Shown here: piece by piece, positions 1 through 6,711 of the stretch
Layout of the letters: every line of letters starts with the position of its first letter
Position numbering within the stretch: the stretch's first letter is position 1
NCBI GenBank assembly: GCA_958415625.1
Contig: CATYZI010000005.1
Location: forward strand, 14,612-78,611
Direction: 5' to 3'
DNA length: 64,000 nt
Source: an uncultured Collinsella sp.
GTDB lineage: Bacteria > Actinomycetota > Coriobacteriia > Coriobacteriales > Coriobacteriaceae
Made by a program: the position numbers and the translations under genes
Notes under the pieces: generated by a model
Seen by the model: only the letters and a program-made list of their open reading frames with translations
Databases searched by the model: none
Told to the model about the DNA's origin: nothing

Positions 1-135
1 GACCTCCTCCCCATCGGGAGCGTCCTTAAAACCAACCAGCACGGCGCTACCGTTCAGCGGCACAGATGCAACTTTGGGCAGTTGAGGCATGGTGTAAACT
101 ATCTCGCCGCCACTAAAAACAAGTTCGTCTGCCAT
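1..135 (-). CDS. Hypothetical protein, 3' end outside the window
   Basis: The gene starts at the ATG complementary to 133-135 and runs off the left edge. Its first 45 residues (MADELVFSGGEIVYTMPQLP and onward) are visible. An AGGAGG Shine-Dalgarno lies about 7 bases upstream of the start, so a real start is likely. No signal peptide or membrane segment is seen in the visible part, and the family was not recognised. It is separated by about 65 bases from the broken small gene to its right, on the same strand. Confidence 0.6.
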   Translation of the reverse strand, partial: MADELVFSGGEIVYTMPQLPKVASVPLNGSAVLVGFKDAPDGEEV

Positions 136-200
136 ACCGGCTTCCTCCTGCAAACGCGTAAAACTAGATTGCTCCACGCCGCCAAATCCCTCTCGTAGAA

Positions 201-505
201 CTACTCGATAATCTCGATGATGCAGTTGCTCAGAACCTCGTCGGAACTGTTCACCTCTGGCAGCCTGTACGCCTCATTGTGAACGATAACGCGCGCAGCG
301 TCACGGGTCTATGCCTGCCCATCCAGCGAATCATGTTAGCAAGCCGTTCTTCGACAATGGATGCCATCTCGGTGTCCATACTCTTGACCTGCCTGGTCTC
401 GGCGGGCGTCAGCGTGTCCTTGAATAGCATCTCAAGCACAGCCCTCTGATGCTGATTCTGGAATCCTTCCCGCAACCATTCCTTCTGCTTACGCCCAATG
501 GGCAC
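201..505 (-). pseudogene. Small hypothetical gene, probably frameshifted
   Basis: A GTG start at 505 opens a frame of 84 codons that ends at 251. A second frame (RDAARVIVHNEAYRLPEV and onward) continues the same strand to a TAG at 203-201. The two join smoothly if one base is missing in the GGG run at 305-307, giving a product of about 102 residues rich in charged helical segments. The start lies only 4 bases after the end of the exonuclease remnant, which suggests an old operon. Family not recognised. The shift could be a real mutation, a sequencing error, or the shorter frame could be genuine. Confidence 0.35.
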
Positions 506-509
506 CCGC

Positions 510-1244
510 CTACCTTCCCGCCGCCTTCAGCTTCAGCAGCAGGTCGCCCAGCTCGGGGCACTTGCTGGAAAGGCGCGTCTGAACTCGCTCGCCCATCCCC
601 CATCGTTGGCGGATCTCCTGGGCGCGCGGGCTCACGCGGTAGTTCCCGTCCATCATCTGCTTGAGCAGCTTGGCGGTCACACGAGCATCGGCCAGGGCGC
701 TGTGGGCGTGGCCCGTCGACTCGTCGAACTCGATGCCAAACCACGTTGCCGCGTCACTCAAAGAGACGCATCCGTGGCTGCCCACGTCCATGATCGAGGT
801 GTAAAACGCCTGCAGGTCGGCCCAGTCCGTAGGAACTGCGGAAAGATCGATGTGCTTTGCCTGGCACTCGGTCAAAAGCTGTCGACGATCCGCCCCGCTC
901 CAGCAAACCACCTGGGCGGAGTAGCGACCGATCCAATCGCTGAGCCTTTTGATCACCACATAGAGCGGATCGGCCATCGCGGTATCCACGGCCGATATCC
1001 CTGTGAGCTCGCGGACGGGAAACGCAACGCCTTCGGTAAATTCCGTCTGCACAAACTACGAGAACTCGCCCATAACGTTGCCGTGGTAATCGAGCTTGAC
1101 GGCGCCGACCTCGATAATCTCGTTGCGCAGTCCACGACGTTGGCGCTGCTTTGGCACCGGCGCAAACTCAAAGTCCAGCACAACCTGGCGCGCAAAGTTC
1201 GTCGTATCGATAGCCGAGATACACGGCGTCTTTTCAGCTGACAC
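510..1244 (-). pseudogene. DEDDh-type 3'-5' exonuclease interrupted by an in-frame TAG
   Basis: From the GTG at 1244, which has a GGAGAAAGG Shine-Dalgarno upstream, the frame encodes an exonuclease of about 245 codons. Near the N-terminus is the DxE motif (VVLDFEF), and the HxxxxxD motif (HSALADARV) lies near codon 180. Both ends therefore look intact. A TAG at 1058-1056 cuts the frame after residues GEFS, and the same frame continues at once with FVQTEF. Relatives of the ERI-1/KapD exonuclease group usually have a serine-like residue there, so a single C to A change (TCG to TAG) would explain it. Most likely a recent nonsense pseudogene. Restart at an internal codon would lose the catalytic DxE. 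Confidence 0.7.
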
Positions 1245-1699
1245 GGTTAGGGCCTTTCTCCGTTGCTGGCCGCTTACTACACAGGCGGCTACATTGCTGT
1301 AAGGATAGGCGCCCGTGCGGACGTGAAAGCGGGGCGCAATACCATGCGCCAAGCACACGCCATGCAGACGGCCCCAAGAGAGTCGCCCGCTCTATTCAAA
1401 TGTGTGAAAAAAATTTAGGCCCGGTGACTTGAATCAGCGGTCATCCCGGGCCCATCAGAGCTCGTAGAGCTCTTGGTTGCTTTGGTCTCGCTCTTCACGG
1501 CGCTTATCGAACTTTCCGAGGCACTCAAGCAGCATTCGAAGCATAACAAGTCGCTGCCATTAAGGCACTGACCTCTTGACCAAGCAACGGCGCTGCCCAG
1601 CTATCACCCTTGGGCTGCCGTCAACTTTATTCTATCCGCGAGCATCTGGTTTACCAAATGGATTTTCGGTAAAGGAAGCACGGCACGCCCGCAAAACCA
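1245..1699. other. Intergenic stretch, no convincing gene
   Basis: This 455-base stretch separates the exonuclease remnant from the DUF4143 ATPase. The only notable frame is minus 1544-1455, a 29-residue charged peptide (MLRMLLECLGKFDKRREERD and onward) with no Shine-Dalgarno. It could be a tiny protein or the tail of a decayed gene. No terminator with a T-run was seen. Confidence 0.4.
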
Positions 1700-2995
1700 C
1701 TACGCCCCAAGTGCCGCCATGGGAATCACCGCCACGCCGTCGTCGCGTGTATAGGCAATGCTCCCCTTTCCAACCACGACCGCCAAAAACGCCGGCGCGG
1801 CATTCTGGGCGGCAGGATTGGAGAGCACTTTCCTCTCCAGCGCCTTGAGATTTCTCGCTCCATCGTCTGCTTTCGCATCACTCAGCTTGACCTCGATGGC
1901 TCCCCAGCGCCCGTCGTGCTCAACGATCAGATCGACCTCAAGGCCCTTCTCATCTCGGAAATAATGGACACTGTTGTCGACACCGCCGTAGGTGGAAAGG
2001 AACACGCGCACGTCGCGCAGGACGAGATTCTCAAAGAGCATCCCCAGCGTTTGCATATCGCCAAGCAGCCGCTCAGGGGTAGCCCCCAGCAACGCCGCCG
2101 CAAGTGACGGGTCACAGAAGTAGCGCTTGGGGCGCACGCGAACGCGGGCCTTCGAGCGCATGGGCGGCTCCCATCCGCACAGGTCCTCGGTCAGCTTGAG
2201 CCTGTTGAAGAGGTCCAAGTACGCAGCGATGGTCCTCTCGTCGGGGCCCGCCTCACCGTACGAGGCGTCCTTTACGAGCGTCTTGTACGTGACAGCCTGG
2301 CTCTCGTTCATGGCAAGAGCTCGCAAAAGGCCGTGTGCAAGCTCGGGCGACATGCCCTCGTCCAGCACGTTGACGTCGAGCACCGAGTGCACGTACTGGC
2401 TTGCCGTCTCTCGCGCAAGATTTTCCGAAAGCCCAAGATTTGCAGGCCAACCGCCCCTGCAGCACCAGCGGGCGACGTCATCCACCGTGCTCTCGCGACG
2501 CTGAGGGGCAAAATCCTCGCCCTTAAAGAGGCTTGCCAGTGACACGAGCGGCTCGCCGTCGCCCGACTCACACAGGGCCATGGGGCGCATTGACAGACGG
2601 GCGATCCTACCCGTGCCGGAATGACGAACATGGCTGCGCTCCTCGCTTTTGAGCGCGGTCGAGCCCGTGAGCAAAAGTGTCCCCCGTTCGTTGCCGCTCG
2701 CGTCCACGAAACGCCGGGCGGCATCCCAAACCTCGGGCACCTCCTGCCATTCATCGACCAGGTGTGGCGCATCGCCGATGAGCGCCAGGCTTGGGTCGAC
2801 CTCTGCCGCCGCACGCTGCGCAGGCTCATCGAGCCTGGAGACGCTCGCCGAGCGAGAGAGCGCCGTCCAGGTCTTGCCGCACCATTTGGGGCCGTTGATC
2901 TCCACACAGCCAAACGCCCGCATAAGGGTGTCGAGGCGCTCCTCTATGAGCCGGGGCCTATATCCCTTTTGGGTCAATCTCTTTGGTGCATCCAT
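1700..2995 (-). CDS. AAA_14/DUF4143 family ATPase
   Basis: This is a 431-residue protein of the orphan AAA ATPase group with a C-terminal DUF4143 domain. The Walker A motif GPKWCGKT is at about residues 35-42 and the Walker B region (HLVDEWQEVP) at about 78-87. The C-terminal third carries a PD-(D/E)XK-like pattern (EVDLIVEHDGRWGAIEVKLS), typical of DUF4143. The cellular role of this family is unsettled; mobile or accessory behaviour and DNA-related functions have been suggested. It stands alone. A tandem 23-bp repeat lies just upstream at 3032-3129 and may be its operator. Length is normal for the family and nothing looks truncated. Confidence 0.85.
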   Translation of the reverse strand: MDAPKRLTQKGYRPRLIEERLDTLMRAFGCVEINGPKWCGKTWTALSRSASVSRLDEPAQRAAAEVDPSLALIGDAPHLVDEWQEVPEVWDAARRFVDASGNERGTLLLTGSTALKSEERSHVRHSGTGRIARLSMRPMALCESGDGEPLVSLASLFKGEDFAPQRRESTVDDVARWCCRGGWPANLGLSENLARETASQYVHSVLDVNVLDEGMSPELAHGLLRALAMNESQAVTYKTLVKDASYGEAGPDERTIAAYLDLFNRLKLTEDLCGWEPPMRSKARVRVRPKRYFCDPSLAAALLGATPERLLGDMQTLGMLFENLVLRDVRVFLSTYGGVDNSVHYFRDEKGLEVDLIVEHDGRWGAIEVKLSDAKADDGARNLKALERKVLSNPAAQNAAPAFLAVVVGKGSIAYTRDDGVAVIPMAALGA

Positions 2996-3031
2996 AGACG
3001 GCCGTCCCTCTCTATCACGCGATATGCGAAA

Positions 3032-3129
3032 TTACGCCATTCTCAATGCTGATTTTACGCTACTTTCAATGTAGTTTTTACGCCATGACAGATGTAGTTT
3101 TTACGCCATTTTCATTGAAGGTTTTACGC
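3032..3129 (-). repeat. 23-bp tandem repeat (iteron-like) upstream of the DUF4143 ATPase
   Basis: Read on the minus strand, the anchor GCGTAA recurs five times at exact 23-base steps; the anchors end at plus positions 3037, 3060, 3083, 3106 and 3129. Each unit reads roughly GCGTAAAA, then a short variable part with CAT, ending in ATG. The array lies 37 bases upstream of the ATPase start, between the two ATPase genes. The regular spacing (about two helical turns) suggests a cooperative protein-binding site. Confidence 0.75.
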
Positions 3130-3180
3130 TTGGCATCCTTAGCGCGACCCATTCCGAGCATCACATCAGAGCGTGCTTGG

Positions 3181-4572
3181 TTATCTCCGCTCGCACATCT
3201 CGGCAAACGAAATCAGCTTGGCATCTCCCCTGCTCGCCGCAGCTTCCTGACATCCTTGCGTAAAGCCTCGCTTCGAGAAGATCGCATAGCTTTTGTGCTG
3301 CCGCCTAAAGAGCTCGCTTCGATGCACGAGCTTTTGCAGCACGTCTTCGCCCACCGGTTCATTGCGCCATTTGCATTCCGCAAACAGCGCAGTGCCCTCG
3401 CCATCGTCAACAATCAAGTCGATTTCTTCCTGCGTATGCGTGCGATTATCCGTCCCCCACCAGCGCCCAACGCTTGCCGGAACCACATCAAGCTGGCCCG
3501 CCCGCGCGAGTTCGTACACGTATTGTCTGCATATAAGCTCAAAGACCGTACCCATGTAATCCGATACGTGCGGCTCAATGCGCTCATACGCCATCTCGGC
3601 CATATCGTTTTGAATCAGCCCGATGTTCTGCGGAACAAACTTGTACCAGAACCTAAACATCTGATCGCTCAGCAGATACACGGCTCGCTTATTGCTCGTC
3701 TCGTTTAGGGGCAGCTCGCGCTCGACAATCCCAAGCGACGCCAGCTTATCCACATAGCTCTTTACGTTGCTCGCAGGGATTCCCGTAGAGCTCGCAATCT
3801 CCGAGATCTTCGAGCGCCCCTGGGCAATTGCTTGCACGATCGCATCATATTGCTCGGGATTGCGGCACTCCTGCAATAGCAGGTTACTCGGCTCCTCAAA
3901 GAGATAGCCCGTAGGAGTTAGAAAAAGACGTTTGATGTTGTCCTTGAGCGGTGCGGCAGGATCGACTTTCTCGATATATGCAGGAATGCCACCTGTCATG
4001 CCATAGCAAACTGCAGCGTCTTCGCGACCCATGCTCTGCCACAACCCGAGGGTCGTCGTAAAATCGAGCGGCATGATCTTAAACTGGGCCGTACGCCTAC
4101 CGTATAGTGGGCTCTCGTAGCCCAACACCTGTTCCTCCATAAACGAAAGAGACGAGCCGCATAGGATCAGCATTAGCCTGGTCTCTTTGTATAAGTGGTC
4201 GATCTTGTCTTGCAGCAACGAGCTGATCTCGGGATTCGATTGGGCGAGATAGGGATACTCGTCAATCACGACAATCAAACGCTCCGTTCGAGCCATGGTG
4301 ACCAATGCATCGAACGCCTCGTCAAAACTACGAAACGACACGCCTGCAGCACCAACCGAGCCTGCAAGTATCGCCTGGCTAAAGCCGTGCAGGTTTGCCT
4401 CCGCATTGGTACGACGAGCTTGAAAGTAAATAGCCTTCTTGCCTTGGATGAACTCTGTGATAAGGCGCGTTTTACCCACACGACGGCGGCCGTAAATCAC
4501 AGGCATCTCAAAGGAGTCCGTGCCATACAGTCGATTGAGCTCGGACATTTCCGCTGTTCTTCCGACAAACAT
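3181..4572 (-). CDS. Archaeal-type ATPase with DUF234-like C-terminus
   Basis: The protein has 463 residues from the ATG at 4572, chosen because AAGGAAGG lies just upstream; an upstream in-frame extension runs through a palindrome and is rejected. The N-terminus MFVGRTAEMSEL and Walker A (YGRRRVGKTRLI) fit the PF01637 'archaeal ATPase' group, followed by a Walker B-like VVIDEYPYL. A winged-helix-like segment follows (ISEIASSTGIPASNVKSYVDKL), then a DUF234-like nuclease-fold C-terminus with EEIDLIV and ECKWRN. Function is unknown; such genes are typical accessory cargo. A perfect long palindrome sits in its promoter region. Confidence 0.85.
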   Translation of the reverse strand: MFVGRTAEMSELNRLYGTDSFEMPVIYGRRRVGKTRLITEFIQGKKAIYFQARRTNAEANLHGFSQAILAGSVGAAGVSFRSFDEAFDALVTMARTERLIVVIDEYPYLAQSNPEISSLLQDKIDHLYKETRLMLILCGSSLSFMEEQVLGYESPLYGRRTAQFKIMPLDFTTTLGLWQSMGREDAAVCYGMTGGIPAYIEKVDPAAPLKDNIKRLFLTPTGYLFEEPSNLLLQECRNPEQYDAIVQAIAQGRSKISEIASSTGIPASNVKSYVDKLASLGIVERELPLNETSNKRAVYLLSDQMFRFWYKFVPQNIGLIQNDMAEMAYERIEPHVSDYMGTVFELICRQYVYELARAGQLDVVPASVGRWWGTDNRTHTQEEIDLIVDDGEGTALFAECKWRNEPVGEDVLQKLVHRSELFRRQHKSYAIFSKRGFTQGCQEAAASRGDAKLISFAEMCERR

Positions 4573-4588
4573 AGACCATCCTTCCTTT

Positions 4589-4640
4589 ACGTTATAGCTA
4601 GCTATATTATACCTTCCTATAATATAGCTAGCTATAACGT
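4589..4640. promoter_or_regulatory. Perfect 23-bp-arm palindrome upstream of the ATPase
   Basis: Arms 4589-4611 and 4618-4640 are exact reverse complements around the 6-base spacer CCTTCC. Each arm contains TAGCTAGCTA and a TATAAT-like hexamer, so a -10 element is present in both directions. The element begins 17 bases upstream of the ATPase start and is far more AT-rich than its surroundings. It could be an autoregulatory operator/promoter or the end of a small insertion element. Confidence 0.8.
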
Positions 4641-4693
4641 CATTCGACAAGCGGCGCACACGAAAGGGGCGGTACACCACCGCACGTGGACCG

Positions 4694-4929
4694 TTCCGGA
4701 AAATGCATCCCGTTCTGGAGCCAAAAACTGGGCCGTAGTTTCCGCCAAGCATCCCATCCGGAAAGCGTGTCCCGTTCTGAGCCTGAATTCTGGGATGCGG
4801 TTTCCGCTGAAACTTCTACCGGAAAGCGAATCCCATTCTGAGCGTCGAATCAGGGACGCAGTTTCCGGTTGAGGGCTGTTCCGGAAAGCTTGTCCCGTTC
4901 CGAGCGGCAATTCCGGGTCACGGTTTCCT
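4694..4929. repeat. Array A: four short palindromic repeats, about 62-bp period
   Basis: Four units begin near 4694, 4757, 4818 and 4879. Each opens with a form of CCGGAAAGCG..TCCC and closes with GGGAYGCRGTTTCCG, which is its inverted complement, so every unit can fold into a hairpin of about 50 bases with a variable tip. The units lie in non-coding DNA left of the AbiEi-like gene. A second array of the same family lies on the other side at 6295-6590. The units resemble REP/BIME-type repeats rather than CRISPR, because the repeats are themselves palindromic and no equal-length unique spacers are present. Confidence 0.75.
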
Positions 4930-5224
4930 CAGGTACAAGGCGACAGTCCGCCGCCCTTATCACATGCCTTCAAATATGCGATCCAGAAACACAAAACAGC
5001 AGATAGAATGCTCTTTTTCAAAAAGTACACGTCCCGAAACTTACCAAGACTTCATATCTAGCTACCGTTCACGGTCGCCGATTACCACCCACCGATTCAA
5101 ACAAGAAATATGTCGCCAAAAGCAGGTCATCTACCTGCATGGTTAGATTTTGGTCAGCTTTTGGTCAGCTGAGCGGCAAGTTCCAGCTGATACGTTTTTG
5201 CTACCCAAAAGGAGGCGGTAGCTC
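4930..5224. other. AT-richer intergenic stretch before the AbiEi-like gene
   Basis: No supported gene is seen. A 60-codon frame on the plus strand at 4964-5146 has no Shine-Dalgarno or recognisable domain. The 11-base string TTTTGGTCAGC is directly repeated at about 5150-5171 and could be a regulatory half-site. The strong AAAGGAGG near 5208 belongs to the downstream gene. Confidence 0.4.
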
Positions 5225-6223
5225 ATGACCCATTGCAATGACCAGCTCATCGACCAACTGCTCACTCAAGCCGAGCAAGAGGGGCGCTGTCTGATTCCCC
5301 CGAGCGCGGCGATCCGAAAAGCGCTCCTTCGGCGCACCGGCGGCACGGTTGTCTCGCCCATTCCGGGGTTGTTTGCGCGAAAAACGCGCTGGGATGAACT
5401 CAACCGAGCGCAACGCCATTGCGAGATTATCCGCGCCCTTGCGATCATCCATCCCGATTGGACGTTCTGCTCGTTTTCGGCAGCTTGCCTGCTGGGGCTC
5501 GAGGTCTCGTGGCGACACCTGAACGTCGTGCATGTTTGCAGCTCGACAAAGCCGTCGGCTCGTCCGGGCGCACATATTCAGCGACACCAGATTGAGCCGG
5601 CCGGAGCAATACGCAGAGCCGGCATATCGGTAACGCCGCCCATCCAAACGGCCACAGATTGCCTGCTGCAAACTGGTTTTGCCGACGGCATGCCCATTGC
5701 CGATTCGACGATCTCAAAGCTCGGCCTTGCGCCGGAACAGCTGATGGAGGCCGTGGAGCAACGAGCGACTGCACGCAATGGTCGCGCGATTCGCACCGCC
5801 CTCACAACGCTTCGATATGCCGACGTCCGCGCCGAGAGCGGCGGGGAATCGGTCGCCCGAGCCGTCATGATCGAGACGGGCTTTGCGCCCGACTGGCTTC
5901 AATACGAGCTGACGGACCCCTTCGATTCGGCCAAGCCCATACGAACGGACTTTGCCTGGGAGCGCCAGGCGCGGGAACTCACACTGGGCGAGCTCGACGG
6001 GCTCATCAAATATACCGACCAGACCATGCTGGCCGGACGCACCACCGCCGAGGTGCTCGTTGCCGAACGACAGCGCGAGGCGCACCTATCGCTCTACGGT
6101 CACCCTCTGCTGCGCTTTACCATGAACGAGGTCCGCTCGACAGGAATGCTCGCCAAAAAGCTGCAGACGGCAGGCATCCGGCAGACCGCGCTGCCGACAT
6201 GGCTCAACGAGGTGGACCTGTAG
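5225..6223 (+). CDS. AbiEi-like/nuclease-fold hypothetical protein
   Basis: A 332-residue protein with a strong AAAGGAGG site 10-15 bases before its ATG. The N-terminal half (PGLFARKTRWDELNRAQRHC, then SFSAACLLGLEVSW) resembles the winged-helix plus 'transcriptional regulator AbiEi antitoxin' architecture often seen in Coriobacteriia. The C-terminal part (RTDFAW then LGELDGLIKYTD) looks like a restriction-endonuclease-fold segment with D-E-K residues. No AbiEii-type nucleotidyltransferase toxin lies beside it, so a toxin-antitoxin role is not supported. It is the only plus-strand gene in the first 16 kb and is bracketed by two arrays of the same palindromic repeat, a sign of an exchangeable cassette. 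Confidence 0.7.
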   Translation: MTHCNDQLIDQLLTQAEQEGRCLIPPSAAIRKALLRRTGGTVVSPIPGLFARKTRWDELNRAQRHCEIIRALAIIHPDWTFCSFSAACLLGLEVSWRHLNVVHVCSSTKPSARPGAHIQRHQIEPAGAIRRAGISVTPPIQTATDCLLQTGFADGMPIADSTISKLGLAPEQLMEAVEQRATARNGRAIRTALTTLRYADVRAESGGESVARAVMIETGFAPDWLQYELTDPFDSAKPIRTDFAWERQARELTLGELDGLIKYTDQTMLAGRTTAEVLVAERQREAHLSLYGHPLLRFTMNEVRSTGMLAKKLQTAGIRQTALPTWLNEVDL

Positions 6224-6294
6224 GAGCTGCTAGGCCACGCATCGCCGAATCGCATCCCCCCTATCTGGGCCGCGTTTTCCCAACGGCCACGCCA

Positions 6295-6590
6295 ACGGAA
6301 AGCGCGTCCCAGCCTGGACACTCAAAACGGGATGCGCTTTCCGGATGGCGGGCCTGGCGGAAAGCGTGTCCCGGAATCCCGTCTCAGAGCTGGACAGGCT
6401 TTCCGGTTGAGTCCTTCAGCGGAAACCGCATCCCGGAATAAACACTCAAACTGGGATGCGCTTTCCAAACGGCCGGCCAGCGGAAAACACATCCCATTCT
6501 GAGGCACGATTCCGGGACGCAGTTTCCGCATGCGGCCCCGTTGGGAAAGTTAATCCCGTTCCGAGGCTGGATTCCGGGACGCAGCTTCCG
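6295..6590. repeat. Array B: five palindromic repeats of the same family as array A
   Basis: Units begin near 6295, 6357, 6418, 6478 and 6541, again at about 62-base steps. They share the GGAAAGCG..TCCC opening and GGGATGCGCTTTCC-type closing arm. Some units use GCGCTTTCC and others GCAGTTTCC, with matching changes in the partner arm, consistent with a conserved hairpin. A weaker sixth unit may start near 6246. The array fills the space between the AbiEi-like gene and the terminator of the purine operon. Confidence 0.72.
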
Positions 6591-6610
6591 CATGCGGAGG
6601 CGCTCCAAAC

Positions 6611-6642
6611 AAAAGGCCCCGGCTCGCGATGGAGCTGGGGCC
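6611..6642 (-). terminator. Rho-independent terminator of the purine operon
   Basis: On the minus strand a hairpin built from GGCCCC and its complement (6615-6642, one G-U pair, loop GCGATG region) is followed by TTTT (complement of 6611-6614). It lies about 70 bases past the end of the molybdenum hydroxylase gene, the last gene of the minus-strand operon. Confidence 0.8.
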
Positions 6643-6711
6643 AAAGGCGCAGCATATACAGTTGATGTTGAGCGCGAACAGCTCGTCAGCAATGACCGTC
6701 CGCGCCCTACC

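Noticed and set aside
510..1244. Pyrrolysine or programmed read-through at the exonuclease TAG
   Set aside because: No pyl genes or recoding hairpin are visible and the residue before the stop suggests a simple TCG to TAG change; kept only as a remote alternative.
1455..1544. 29-residue charged peptide gene
   Set aside because: Open frame and plausible composition, but no ribosome-binding site; mentioned only in the intergenic entry.
4964..5146. 60-codon plus-strand gene
   Set aside because: No ribosome-binding site, no domain, and atypical composition.
5225..6223. Type IV toxin-antitoxin (AbiE) system
   Set aside because: No AbiEii toxin gene lies on either side; only repeats flank the gene.
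4694..6590. CRISPR array
   Set aside because: Units are palindromic and differ from one another, there are no unique equal-length spacers, and no cas gene is present.
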